64,000 nucleotides of DNA from UBA3210 sp002363635 (GCA_946641515.1 CAMPBT010000003.1:1-64000), one strand, 5' to 3'; positions 26,679 to 35,600 are shown, counted from the stretch's first letter. The notes: generated by a model not told the origin, from the sequence alone. Translations and numbers: made by a program.

Positions 26679-28457
26679 ATGATCAATGAAAACATCAAAA
26701 TAATACAAAATAAACTTATTAAGACAAACATTGGAGCCTATATTATCCCAACTAGTGATTATCACGCATCAGAATATGTCTGTGATTATTTTAAAGAAAG
26801 AGTCTTCATCAGTGGATTTACTGGTTCAGCAGGTGTTGTTCTCATTACAAAAGAACACGCTTATTTATTCGCAGATGGTAGATACTGGATTCAAGCTGCT
26901 AAGCAAATTGAAGGAACTTGCATTGAATTAATCAAGCAAGGTGATATTGGTGCACCTACATTAGATGAATTAATTGTTAAATCATTAAAAACAGGCGAAT
27001 CTATCGGAGTTAACGCTAAATGTATCTCAATTACTGAAGGTAAAAAATATGCTGAAATGGCAAGAAAAAACAAAGGACAATTAATCGATTGTGACTTTGT
27101 AAATGATGTTTGGAAAGATAGACCAAGCTTACCAAAATCAAAATTATGGATTTTAGATTCTACAAAATATGCAGGTGAAACTACTGCTTCAAAAATTAAA
27201 CGTATCAAAAAAATCATGAGAGAAAATCATTGTCAAACTCATGTAATTACTACTCTCGACGATATCGCTTGGGTCTTAAATTTACGTGCGAATGATATTC
27301 CTTCTAACCCAGTTTTCTTATCATATCTATTAATTGAATCAAGCAAGACAAATCTCTACATTGATGAAAGTAAATTAACCGATGAAGTAAGATCATACTT
27401 AAAAGAAAACAACGTTCATATTAGAGATTACAATAAATTAGAGCAAAAAATGGAAAGACTATCTGGTAAAGTTTTACTCGATGAAAACAAAGTAAATTAT
27501 TCTCTTTACATGCATCTTTCCGCGAAATCTGTTAACGTTTCATCTCCAACCGTTCTTATGAAATCGATAAAGAATAAGACTGAAATCAAGAATTTAAAAC
27601 TTGCTCACATCAAAGATGGTGTAGCCTTAACTAAATTCATGTATTGGTTAAAGAATAATATTGGTAAAGAAAGAATGACAGAAGTCTCTGCAGAAGATTA
27701 TTTATATAGACTAAGAGAACAACAAGAAAACTATATTGAACCATCATTTGGCACAATCTGCGCATATGGTGCAAACGCTGCAATGATGCATTATTCTGCT
27801 AGTAGAGTTAATGAAGTAGAATTAAAACCAAAAGGTTTTTTACTTGTCGACTCTGGAGGACACTACTATGAAGGTACTACCGATATAACTAGAACATTTG
27901 TTTTAGGTGATATCACACAAGAAGAAAAACATTGGTTTACTGTAATTTTACAATCAATGTTAAATTTATCCGAAGCAACATTTATGGAAGGTTGCAATGG
28001 TCAAAACTTAGACATTCTTGCAAGAGGACCTGTATGGGACGCTTTAACTGATTATAAATGTGGAACAGGACATGGTATCTCTTATCTACTCAATGTTCAC
28101 GAAGCTCCTAACGGCTTTAGATGGAAGAAAGTCTCTGATAGAAATGATTCAGGTATCTTCGTACCTGGTCAAGTAACCAGTGATGAACCTGGTGTCTATT
28201 TTGAAGGCAAGTTCGGTATTAGACACGAAAACGACTTATTATGTGTCGATAAAGGAACAACAGAATGGGGTCATTTCTTAGGCTTTGAAACTATCTCATT
28301 AGTACCTATTGATTTAGATGGTATTGAAGTAAGTGAATTAACTGCAAAGCAAAAAGATGCCTTAAATAGATATCATAAAGAAGTATATAAAAAGATTTCT
28401 CCATATCTAACAGACGAAGAAAAAGTTTGGTTAAAGAAATATACTAGAGAAATTTAA
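26679..28457 (+). CDS. pepP: Xaa-Pro aminopeptidase (M24B)
   Basis: 592-residue M24B metallopeptidase that removes N-terminal residues before proline. It has two N-terminal creatinase-like domains (TSDYHASEYV, FADGRYWIQA) and a C-terminal pita-bread domain with the metal ligands in LLVDSGGHYYEGTTDITRTF, CGTGHGISYLLNVHEAP, and SDEPGVYFEG, and a final Glu in the GFETISLVPID segment. The long form with the extra N-terminal domain is like eukaryotic APP1 and many gut Bacillota enzymes. It is transcribed divergently from rex, with AGGAGG before the start. Confidence 0.94.
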   Translation: MINENIKIIQNKLIKTNIGAYIIPTSDYHASEYVCDYFKERVFISGFTGSAGVVLITKEHAYLFADGRYWIQAAKQIEGTCIELIKQGDIGAPTLDELIVKSLKTGESIGVNAKCISITEGKKYAEMARKNKGQLIDCDFVNDVWKDRPSLPKSKLWILDSTKYAGETTASKIKRIKKIMRENHCQTHVITTLDDIAWVLNLRANDIPSNPVFLSYLLIESSKTNLYIDESKLTDEVRSYLKENNVHIRDYNKLEQKMERLSGKVLLDENKVNYSLYMHLSAKSVNVSSPTVLMKSIKNKTEIKNLKLAHIKDGVALTKFMYWLKNNIGKERMTEVSAEDYLYRLREQQENYIEPSFGTICAYGANAAMMHYSASRVNEVELKPKGFLLVDSGGHYYEGTTDITRTFVLGDITQEEKHWFTVILQSMLNLSEATFMEGCNGQNLDILARGPVWDALTDYKCGTGHGISYLLNVHEAPNGFRWKKVSDRNDSGIFVPGQVTSDEPGVYFEGKFGIRHENDLLCVDKGTTEWGHFLGFETISLVPIDLDGIEVSELTAKQKDALNRYHKEVYKKISPYLTDEEKVWLKKYTREI

Positions 28458-28464
28458 ACATTAT

Positions 28465-28500
28465 AAATCCCTCGATTTTTAGTTATATCGAGGGATTTTT
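28465..28500 (+). terminator. Terminator of the aminopeptidase gene
   Basis: AAATCCCTCGAT (28465-28476) pairs perfectly with ATCGAGGGATTT (28487-28498), followed by TT. Confidence 0.95.
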
Positions 28501-28584
28501 GTTAACTTTTGTATAATTATTTAATTTTAGACATTTTTTCAATTTGCAATACATTTACATTCTAGAAAGTTAATTGTAATTACC

Positions 28585-28612
28585 TAAAAAACGAGATTTT
28601 TAATAATCTCGT
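28585..28612 (-). terminator. Terminator of the diadenylate cyclase gene
   Basis: ACGAGAT (28591-28597) pairs with ATCTCGT (28606-28612) and leads into a minus-strand T run; the TAA stop at 28600-28602 lies in the loop. Confidence 0.85.
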
Positions 28613-29502
28613 CTATTTTTAGCCTGTCTATATTTATCAAAGAATGGTTGTTCAATTTGGCCATATGTCATATAATTCTTCAAAATTGGTAAGAAGTTAG
28701 TAGAATCAACTTGAATTAATTTACCTCTAATTGCAATTTCAATCGCACCTGATTGTTCAGATACAACAACTGTAATTGAATCCGAGTTTTCTGAAATACC
28801 AATTGCCGCTTGATGACGTGCACCAATAGTACCAGGTAAATTACGTTTTGTAGTAACAAAATATACTGCAGCATTGATAACTTTATCTCCTCTAATAACT
28901 GCCGCACCATCATGTAAAGGATTACCTTTATTTGTAGGCTTATAGAAGATTGTTTCAAGTAATTCAGCAGTTACTTCTGAATTTAATTTAATACCAGTTT
29001 GAGTCCATACAGCATCTTTTTTATGAGGATCTAAAATATCTTCTTTACGTTCAAAGGTAATTAATGCCCCATATTTAGCTCTAGAACAATAAATAACTGC
29101 TTTATAAACTTCATCAAGTACTCTATCTAAAGAATCATCATTAACTAATGCTAATTTTTCAGCTTCTTTTTTCTTTTTTGATTTAAATACATTAATGATT
29201 TTATTCTTTAATGTAGGGTCATTTAATAAATTCTTAATTTCATGTTGGTTAATAACTAAGAGTACTGAAATAAATGAAATTAGAGCAATTAAGACCGCTA
29301 ATTCAAAATAAACCATACCAAAACCACTTGTAATTGTGATGATTGCTTCTAAGACAATAACAATAACCCAAGCATAAATATTTTTAATGAATTTAAATAA
29401 ACAAAAATCTATTCCAATTAAAAATAAGATACCAAAAATAAATGAGCAAATTCCCGTAGCATTTTCGAAGCCATAACCTGCAAGTGGATAATTAGAATTC
29501 AT
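28600..29502 (-). CDS. cdaA: Diadenylate cyclase (CdaA-like), membrane-bound
   Basis: 300 residues. Three N-terminal membrane helices (about 15-88) and a short coiled coil precede a DisA_N/DAC domain that makes c-di-AMP from two ATP. The DGA motif is present in NPLHDGAAVIRGD. The second motif reads PGTIGARHQAAIG, with Gln where the family usually has the last Arg of RHR. The partner CdaR (YbbR) and glmM, normally next to cdaA, are absent here; instead the upstream neighbour is an S66 peptidase. The altered RHR motif may lower or change activity. Confidence 0.88.
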   Translation of the reverse strand: MNSNYPLAGYGFENATGICSFIFGILFLIGIDFCLFKFIKNIYAWVIVIVLEAIITITSGFGMVYFELAVLIALISFISVLLVINQHEIKNLLNDPTLKNKIINVFKSKKKKEAEKLALVNDDSLDRVLDEVYKAVIYCSRAKYGALITFERKEDILDPHKKDAVWTQTGIKLNSEVTAELLETIFYKPTNKGNPLHDGAAVIRGDKVINAAVYFVTTKRNLPGTIGARHQAAIGISENSDSITVVVSEQSGAIEIAIRGKLIQVDSTNFLPILKNYMTYGQIEQPFFDKYRQAKNRRDY

Positions 29503-29524
29503 TTTATTACTCCCCGTAAAACAA

Positions 29525-29563
29525 TAAAAAAACCTTAATATAGTACATTAATTATATTAAGGT
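29525..29563 (-). terminator. Terminator of the S66 peptidase gene
   Basis: ACCTTAATATA (29532-29542) pairs perfectly with TATATTAAGGT (29553-29563); minus-strand T run follows. Confidence 0.9.
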
Positions 29564-29581
29564 AATTGTAAATTTTAAAGA

Positions 29582-30598
29582 TTATTCAAGATATTCGACT
29601 GTAAATTCATTCTCTTCCGCATGAACTCTAGCTTTTGCACCTGTAATTAAAGGCATAGAAGGAGAAAAATGGCCTAGGTCTGCATCGATAATAAGAGGTA
29701 CACCTAAAGATTTTAATGAATCTTTAATTGCTTTGTAATGAGTAATACCCATTACGTTTTGTCTATAGCATAATGGTCTACCTAAAATAAATCCTTTACA
29801 ATATTTAAACCATCCCGCTTCTTTAAATTGGAAGAAGACTCTTTGCATATCAATAGGAGATAAATCACAAGCTTCTAAGAACCAAATAAATCCATCCTCT
29901 TTATATTTTTCTAGATACGCTTTAGTTTCGTCAAATCTAGTACCAATAATAGTAGCTAGAACATCCATACAGCCGCCTAATAATCGACCTTCAATATTCA
30001 CCTTTTTAGAAGGATATAATCTTATTTTTTTAGGTTCAGTAAGATTTAAAGGTGCTAAAGGATCTTCTGTCTTAATCTTATGTCTTTCCCAATAAGGATA
30101 ACCACTTACTTTCTTAGTCTTTCCCATTAATAAATCTAATGCATCTTTAGTCGCGTTTTCATAAGGTTTATACGCAAAAGCAGGAAAGTTAACTCCATAT
30201 AAAGTCGGAATATCACAAATAGTAGTTAATGTATAAGTTAAGTTAGTATTATCAGAAAAGCCCATAAACCATTTAAAAGGTGCTTTTTTAATTTTTTTAA
30301 AATTAACATAAGGAAGAATTTCACACATAATTTCTCCTCCACCTACTGAGATAATAGTAGATGAATCAGATTCTAAATATGCTTTATTAAATTCTTGCGC
30401 ACACTTTCTAGCAGTATTACTTCTTAATTTATTTTTTGAAAGGCGAATATTTTCTCCTCTTTCTAAAATAAAACCATCTTCTTCAATGTTTTTTATAGCG
30501 ACATCTAAACGAGTTAAATATGGCTCAGTAGTACAGCCAAATGATGGAGCGATTAAAGAGATTTTATCTCCCTTTTTTAAATATCTAATATCTTTCAT
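29582..30598 (-). CDS. LD-carboxypeptidase / MccF-like peptidase (S66)
   Basis: 338-residue serine peptidase of family S66, which includes LD-carboxypeptidases that trim cell-wall tetrapeptides and MccF enzymes that detoxify microcin C. The Ser-Glu-His triad is recognisable: Ser in WFMGFSDNTNLTY, Glu in FIWFLEACDLSP, and His in DADLGHFSPSMPL. SVGGGEIMCEILPY corresponds to the usual RGGYG-type segment. No signal peptide, so it acts inside the cell. Either peptidoglycan recycling or peptide detoxification is possible. Confidence 0.9.
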   Translation of the reverse strand: MKDIRYLKKGDKISLIAPSFGCTTEPYLTRLDVAIKNIEEDGFILERGENIRLSKNKLRSNTARKCAQEFNKAYLESDSSTIISVGGGEIMCEILPYVNFKKIKKAPFKWFMGFSDNTNLTYTLTTICDIPTLYGVNFPAFAYKPYENATKDALDLLMGKTKKVSGYPYWERHKIKTEDPLAPLNLTEPKKIRLYPSKKVNIEGRLLGGCMDVLATIIGTRFDETKAYLEKYKEDGFIWFLEACDLSPIDMQRVFFQFKEAGWFKYCKGFILGRPLCYRQNVMGITHYKAIKDSLKSLGVPLIIDADLGHFSPSMPLITGAKARVHAEENEFTVEYLE

Positions 30599-30620
30599 TT
30601 TTTCTCCTTTTTTTATTCAC

Positions 30621-31208
30621 CTAATCTACATAAATATAAGGATCATTTTTTATTCTTTTTTGGTAAATTTTTGATAACTTTACAACTATCTCATCTTTAG
30701 AAAAAATAGTTTCATCATGACTCATTATAACAAATTGAGCATCCATAGAATTAATTAAATCTATTGTTTCTTTAAGAGTATTTTGGTTATAAGAAGGTCT
30801 ACCTTTATTCATCCCAGAATATAAGGCATCACCTACAAATAAATATTCATTAACTTTTAATCCTAAAGAGCCTTTAGAATGAGAAGACGGAATTAAAACA
30901 ATTTTAACATGAGAAGATAAATCAGTATCTTTATCTATTACAATGCCTTTTTTACTTTTATCATATGAATATTTAGATAGATAAATTAATCCATTTTCTA
31001 ATCTATTTATATTTCCCATATGATCTTCATGGAAATGAGAAATTATATAAATAGGATTATCTAAAGAGTTAACTAAAGCATATGATTCATCACTACTCCC
31101 AATATCAAAAACAAAGGTTTTATTATCGACAGATATCACATAAACATCCGCGGATAAAGGGCCTTCACTCATAGGTAAAAATTGAATGTATTCATTAATC
31201 TTTTTCAT
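30621..31208 (-). CDS. Metallo-beta-lactamase-fold hydrolase
   Basis: About 195 residues of the MBL superfamily with HFHEDHMGN as the HxHxDH zinc motif, PSHSKGSLG supplying a third histidine, and FVGDALYSG the bridging aspartate; a late MSHDETI gives the last histidine. The substrate is unknown. The start was placed at 31208 (MKKINEYIQF); the frame is open to 31238. A TATAAT box lies only 6 bp before this ATG and there is no good ribosome binding site, so the mRNA may begin at or near the start codon. Confidence 0.87.
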   Translation of the reverse strand: MKKINEYIQFLPMSEGPLSADVYVISVDNKTFVFDIGSSDESYALVNSLDNPIYIISHFHEDHMGNINRLENGLIYLSKYSYDKSKKGIVIDKDTDLSSHVKIVLIPSSHSKGSLGLKVNEYLFVGDALYSGMNKGRPSYNQNTLKETIDLINSMDAQFVIMSHDETIFSKDEIVVKLSKIYQKRIKNDPYIYVD

Positions 31209-31492
31209 ACCCAAATTATAGCAATAATATACCCTCATTTAAACACTCATTTTATATAAATATAAGCATAAAAATATCTAACCTATGGCCATAATTATAA
31301 ATTAACGAATGTAACTTTATGTTACAAGCCAATTAAATTATAACATTTTTTATGTTGAAAATTGTGATAGGAAACCAAAATTTAATCTCAATAATTTAAT
31401 GATAATTTTTAACGTTTTCAAACTTTTTTTCTTTATAGTTCGATAAGTTGAGTTAGCAATTGCTAATCTTTTATCGATACAACTTTAGCGGA
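31209..31492. promoter_or_regulatory. Palindrome-rich region between the MBL gene and hypB
   Basis: No gene is seen. TGTAAC-TTTAT-GTTACA (31310-31326) is one inverted repeat. Nearer hypB, TTAGCAATTGCTAA (31453-31466) is a perfect palindrome nested almost concentrically in TCGATAA (31440-31446) and TTATCGA (31471-31477). These lie directly upstream of the hypB -35 box and look like activator or repressor sites. Confidence 0.5.
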
Positions 31493-31520
31493 TTGACTTA
31501 GCCCTTTAATTTGATAAAAT
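31493..31520 (+). promoter_or_regulatory. hypB operon promoter
   Basis: TTGACT (31493-31498), a 16-bp spacer and TAAAAT (31515-31520) form a sigma-A-type promoter. The AAGGAG ribosome binding site follows at 31531-31536. Confidence 0.65.
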
Positions 31521-31543
31521 TAAACACGCAAAGGAGATTTTAT

Positions 31544-32224
31544 ATGGATAACGAAGTTAGAGTTATTGAAATTAAGAAAAGCGTCTTTGCCGCAAACGAA
31601 AAAGAAGCAGACGAATTAAGAGACGCTAACAAGAAAAAAGGTACATTCCTTTTAAACTTAATGGCTTCACCAGGTGCAGGTAAAACTACTACACTTACCC
31701 AAGTCATTAACAAGCTCAAAAATGAGTTAAAGATTGCAGTTATGGAAGCAGATATTGATTCCGATGTAGATGCAATCAAGATTAAAGAAAAAACTGGTGT
31801 TGAATCAATTCAGTTACACACAGGTGGTATGTGCCATCTCGACGCTGAAATGACAAAACAAGGTTTAGCAGGTTTAGAAGGTAAAGATATCGACTTAGTA
31901 ATTCTTGAAAACGTCGGTAACTTAGTATGTCCAGCAGAATTCGATACTGGTGCATCAAAGAACATCATGATTTTATCAGTACCAGAAGGTCACGACAAAC
32001 CATTAAAGTACCCACTTATGTTCTCTATCTGTGACTTAGTTATCATTAATAAAATCGATGTACTTCCATACTTTGATTTCGACCTCAAGTTATGTGAAGA
32101 ATACGTCAAGATGAGAAATCCTAACGCAACAATCATTCCAATCAGTGCTAAAACTGGAGAGGGCGTTGACAAAGTATGTGAATGGTTAAGAAATCAAGTC
32201 AAATTATGGAAAGGAAGTAAATAA
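31544..32224 (+). CDS. hypB: HypB-type nickel-chaperone GTPase
   Basis: 226 residues from the ATG at 31544, which has AAGGAG at 31531. It is a SIMIBI-class GTPase: Walker A ASPGAGKTTT, EADIDSDVDA (switch I), TGGMCHLDAEM with the conserved Cys-His of the nickel/zinc site at the dimer interface, ENVGNLVCPAEFD, LSVPEGHDKPLKYP, and NKIDVLPY. The N-terminal CxxCGC high-affinity nickel motif and His-rich stretch of some HypB proteins are missing. HypB normally loads nickel into [NiFe]-hydrogenase with HypA. Here it is followed after 2 bp by a large Fe-S flavoprotein and then hypA; no hydrogenase or other hyp gene is in the window. Confidence 0.95.
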   Translation: MDNEVRVIEIKKSVFAANEKEADELRDANKKKGTFLLNLMASPGAGKTTTLTQVINKLKNELKIAVMEADIDSDVDAIKIKEKTGVESIQLHTGGMCHLDAEMTKQGLAGLEGKDIDLVILENVGNLVCPAEFDTGASKNIMILSVPEGHDKPLKYPLMFSICDLVIINKIDVLPYFDFDLKLCEEYVKMRNPNATIIPISAKTGEGVDKVCEWLRNQVKLWKGSK

Positions 32225-32226
32225 AT

Positions 32227-35190
32227 ATGGAACAACATAAATCAAATCCAGCTACAATTTCTCCATATCAAGGAGAAGAAGCAAAAACAGCTTTTGACAA
32301 GAAAATTTTAAAATTAGGTCGTAAGATTACAGACGTTGCAAAACACATCATTTTCGGTATAACAACAGATGATCCAGAATACTGGGGTCTTAAAACAATG
32401 TTAGTAGAAGATGAAGTTGATGTCTTATTACGAATGAAATTAAGAAAGTTCTACAAATTTGAAGAACTTTACAAGATGAACAAAAAACAATTCTCTGCAG
32501 CAAGATTACAAGAAATCCTCGACTCATGTTCAAACAAAGGTATTCTTGAATATGACTACGGAGATAACTACAACGATGATGGACCAATTCCAAATGCTCC
32601 TAAAATTAAACAATGGAGAATTTCTTACTACGTCCCAGGTTCAGGTGAATTATTTAACGCAACTGAAGCAAACATTAAAGCACACCCTCCAGTATCTTCA
32701 TTCTTCGAAAGAATGACATTCATTCCACTTGCAGGTATTACAGAAAACGTTGCTCCTGGCGGAATGGGTATTGGTATGCACGTCATTCCAGTTGAAAAAG
32801 CAATTGAACTTGAACCAGAAGCAATCAAACTTGAAAAGATTTCATATTGGTTAAAGAAATATGATGGACACATTGCAGCAGGTATCTGTTCATGCCGTGC
32901 TTCAAGAAAAATGATCGGTGATGGTTGTGAAGACGATGTCAACGATTGGTGTATCCAACTTGGTGATATGGCAGACTATGCAGTAGAATGCAAAAAAGCA
33001 CATTTCATCACTAAAGAAGAAGCATTAAAGATTTTAGAAAAAGCAGAAAAGAACGGCTACGTTCACCAAATTACAAACATTGATGGTCAAACAAAGATTT
33101 TCGATATTTGTAACTGCCAAGTTAAAGTATGTAACGCTTTAAGAACTGCTCTTCTCTTCAACACACCAAACCTTTCTCACTCAGCATACACAGCTAAAGT
33201 TAAACCAGAAAACTGTGTCGCTTGTGGTTTATGTGTAGAATCATGTCCAGCAGGCGCTGTCAAATTAGGTCAGAAACTCTGCCACAAAGACGGTAAGCCA
33301 TTTGAATATCCAAAGTCACCTTTACCAGATAACATTAAATGGGGTAAATACGCTTGGGATGAAAACTATAGAGATACAATGAGAATGTCCGATACTTGGG
33401 CAACTGGTACAGCTCCATGTAAAGCAGCATGTCCAGCACACGTTCCAGTACAGGGCTACTTAAGAAAAGCTCACGAAGGCAACTTCAGAGAAGCTATTGA
33501 ATTAATTAAGACACAGAACCCATTCCCAGCAGTTTGTGGTCGTATCTGTAACAAGAGATGTGAAGAAGCATGTACTAGAGGTACTGTTGATGAAGCAGTC
33601 TCAATCGATGCAGTAAAGAAATTCATTGCTGAATGGGATATGAAGCAAAAGAATAGATTCGTACCTGAAAAGATCATTCACAAAGTCGAAGGCGAATTCG
33701 ATGAAAAGATTGCAATTATCGGTGCAGGTCCAGCAGGTTTAACAGCTGCATACTTCTTAGGTGTAGCAGGTTACCACCCAGTAGTATTCGAAAAGAATAA
33801 GAAAGCCGGCGGTATGATGACATATGGTATCCCTTCATACAAACTTGAAAAAGATGTCATCGAATCAGAAATTGAAATCATTAAGAAACTCGGTGTTACA
33901 ATCAAGACTGGCGTTGAAGTCGGTAAAGATATCACTATCGATGAATTAAAAGCACAAGGTTTCAAGACATTCTACATTGCTATTGGTTGCCAAGGCGGTA
34001 GAAGACCAGGTGTTGCTAACGATACAGCAGAAGGTACAACAATCGCTGTTGATTACTTAAGAGCAGCATCAGAAAACCATGACCAAAAAGAAGTTGCAGA
34101 CGTAGTAGTCGTCGGTGGCGGTAACGTTGCTGTTGACTGTGCAAGAACTGCAAAGAGATTTGGCGCTAAGACAGTCGGTATGTACTGCTTAGAAGACAGA
34201 GCTACAATGCCAGCTTCAAAAGAAGAACAGAAAGAAACACTTGAAGAAGATATTTCAATCAACAACCAGTGGGGACCAAAAGAAGTTCTCGTTGATGAAA
34301 ATGGTAAAGTATCAGGTATTGTCTTCAAGAAATGTATTAGAACAATTGATCCAGAAACAAAGAGATTTGCTCCTGTTTATGACGAAAACGAAACAATCAC
34401 AGTTAAAGCACAAAAGATTATCTTCGCTATTGGTCAAACAATCGAATGGGGCGATATGCTCAAGAACACAGGTGTCACATTCTGGCATGGTAACTACCCA
34501 GTTGCAGATAAGTTAACATATCAAACAGCTGATCCAGATATCTTCGTTGGTGGAGACGTCTTCACAGGACCTAAGTTTGTTATCGATGCTATCGCAGCAG
34601 GCCACAAAGTTGCTGAATCATTAATTAGACACGCACGTGAAGGTTCTAACCCAACTGTCGGTTTACACAGATGGAACTTCACTCCATTAAATAAAGAAGA
34701 CATCATGTTACCAGAATATGATAAGTCACCAAGACAAGAAGCAGGTGTTGATACTTCAATTGATATGAAGCATTCATTCAGAGATGCACACTTAACATTA
34801 ACAGAAGAACAAGTTAAGACTGAAACTTCAAGATGTTTATCATGTGGTGCTTCAGTTGTTGATCCTAACAAGTGTATTGGTTGCGGTATCTGTACAACAA
34901 GATGTAAATTTGATGCAATCCACTTAGTAAGAGACCACCCAGAAAACTCAACAATGCTCAGAGCAGAAGATAAGATTGGCAACTTACTCAAGTATGCAGT
35001 TAAGAGACAATTCAAGATCTTAGCACACTCAGGTTCAGCAGAAGCTAAGATGATGAGACAAAAACGTAAAGAATACAATAAAGCAACTAAGGATTTCCGT
35101 AAGACACATCCATACACAGGTAATGCTATCCCAACAGATACAAATCCTTATAAATACAATATGCCTGTAGACAACAAAGAGGCTAAATAA
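32227..35190 (+). CDS. Large Fe-S flavoprotein: Cys-rich N-terminal module, ferredoxin and GltD-like FAD/NAD(P) domains
   Basis: 987 residues. Residues 1-320 form a poorly known module with Cys clusters (CSC at 221-223, C234, C242, C255; CNC at 295-297, C302). A ferredoxin-like site follows (C330, C333, C336, C340). Residues about 395-805 resemble the glutamate synthase small subunit/NfnB family: N-terminal Fe-S cysteines (398, 402, 437, 441, 445, 449), FAD loop GAGPAG (499-504), NAD(P) loop GGGNVA (630-635) and GGDVFTGP (775-782). The C-terminus adds CLSC and a second 4Fe-4S ferredoxin motif (C883, C886, C889, C893). It should pass electrons between NAD(P)H and a low-potential partner. It is sandwiched between hypB and hypA, overlapping hypA by 1 bp, which ties its function to metal insertion. 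Electron acceptor unknown. Confidence 0.9.
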   Translation: MEQHKSNPATISPYQGEEAKTAFDKKILKLGRKITDVAKHIIFGITTDDPEYWGLKTMLVEDEVDVLLRMKLRKFYKFEELYKMNKKQFSAARLQEILDSCSNKGILEYDYGDNYNDDGPIPNAPKIKQWRISYYVPGSGELFNATEANIKAHPPVSSFFERMTFIPLAGITENVAPGGMGIGMHVIPVEKAIELEPEAIKLEKISYWLKKYDGHIAAGICSCRASRKMIGDGCEDDVNDWCIQLGDMADYAVECKKAHFITKEEALKILEKAEKNGYVHQITNIDGQTKIFDICNCQVKVCNALRTALLFNTPNLSHSAYTAKVKPENCVACGLCVESCPAGAVKLGQKLCHKDGKPFEYPKSPLPDNIKWGKYAWDENYRDTMRMSDTWATGTAPCKAACPAHVPVQGYLRKAHEGNFREAIELIKTQNPFPAVCGRICNKRCEEACTRGTVDEAVSIDAVKKFIAEWDMKQKNRFVPEKIIHKVEGEFDEKIAIIGAGPAGLTAAYFLGVAGYHPVVFEKNKKAGGMMTYGIPSYKLEKDVIESEIEIIKKLGVTIKTGVEVGKDITIDELKAQGFKTFYIAIGCQGGRRPGVANDTAEGTTIAVDYLRAASENHDQKEVADVVVVGGGNVAVDCARTAKRFGAKTVGMYCLEDRATMPASKEEQKETLEEDISINNQWGPKEVLVDENGKVSGIVFKKCIRTIDPETKRFAPVYDENETITVKAQKIIFAIGQTIEWGDMLKNTGVTFWHGNYPVADKLTYQTADPDIFVGGDVFTGPKFVIDAIAAGHKVAESLIRHAREGSNPTVGLHRWNFTPLNKEDIMLPEYDKSPRQEAGVDTSIDMKHSFRDAHLTLTEEQVKTETSRCLSCGASVVDPNKCIGCGICTTRCKFDAIHLVRDHPENSTMLRAEDKIGNLLKYAVKRQFKILAHSGSAEAKMMRQKRKEYNKATKDFRKTHPYTGNAIPTDTNPYKYNMPVDNKEAK

Positions 35191-35534
35191 TGCACGAACT
35201 TGGAGTTGTATTCTACGCTATTGATGCCATCGAAAAAGTTGCAAAAGAAAACAACGCAAAAAAAGTTATCTCAGCAACATTAGAACTCGGTGAAGTTTCC
35301 ACAGTAGTTCATGAATATTTCTTAGATTTATGGAACTGGGAAGTTAAAAAACATAACATTATGAAAGATTGCAAGCTTGAAATTGTCACATTAAAAGCTG
35401 TAACTTTCTGTGAAGATTGTGAAAAAACATACTCTACTGTAGAATTCGGTAGAATTTGCCCATACTGTAAGTCAAAAAGAACTTACTTATTGACAGGCAA
35501 AGAAATCAACATAAGAAACATTAAAGTTGTTTAA
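35190..35534 (+). CDS. hypA: HypA-type nickel metallochaperone
   Basis: 114 residues, the normal HypA length. It begins MHELGVV, where His2 is the nickel ligand, and carries the zinc-binding pair CEDC and CPYC (around 75-96). HypA delivers nickel with HypB. Its ATG overlaps the stop codon of the flavoprotein gene (TAATG), so translation is coupled. It is the last gene of the three-gene operon; a strong terminator follows 5 bp later, so no further hyp genes are co-transcribed. Confidence 0.95.
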   Translation: MHELGVVFYAIDAIEKVAKENNAKKVISATLELGEVSTVVHEYFLDLWNWEVKKHNIMKDCKLEIVTLKAVTFCEDCEKTYSTVEFGRICPYCKSKRTYLLTGKEINIRNIKVV

Positions 35535-35539
35535 TTATG

Positions 35540-35564
35540 AAGGCAGATGCAAATCTGCCTTTTT
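35540..35564 (+). terminator. Terminator of the hypB-flavoprotein-hypA operon
   Basis: AAGGCAGAT (35540-35548) pairs with ATCTGCCTT (35553-35561), followed by a T run. Confidence 0.93.
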
Positions 35565-35600
35565 CTTATGCTATAATTATTCTCAAAGAAGGGAGAGATT

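Noticed and set aside
34521..35117. Long antisense frame (198 codons) opposite the C-terminal part of the Fe-S flavoprotein.
   Set aside because: The composition is that of a reversed coding strand, and the plus-strand gene with conserved cysteines is certain.
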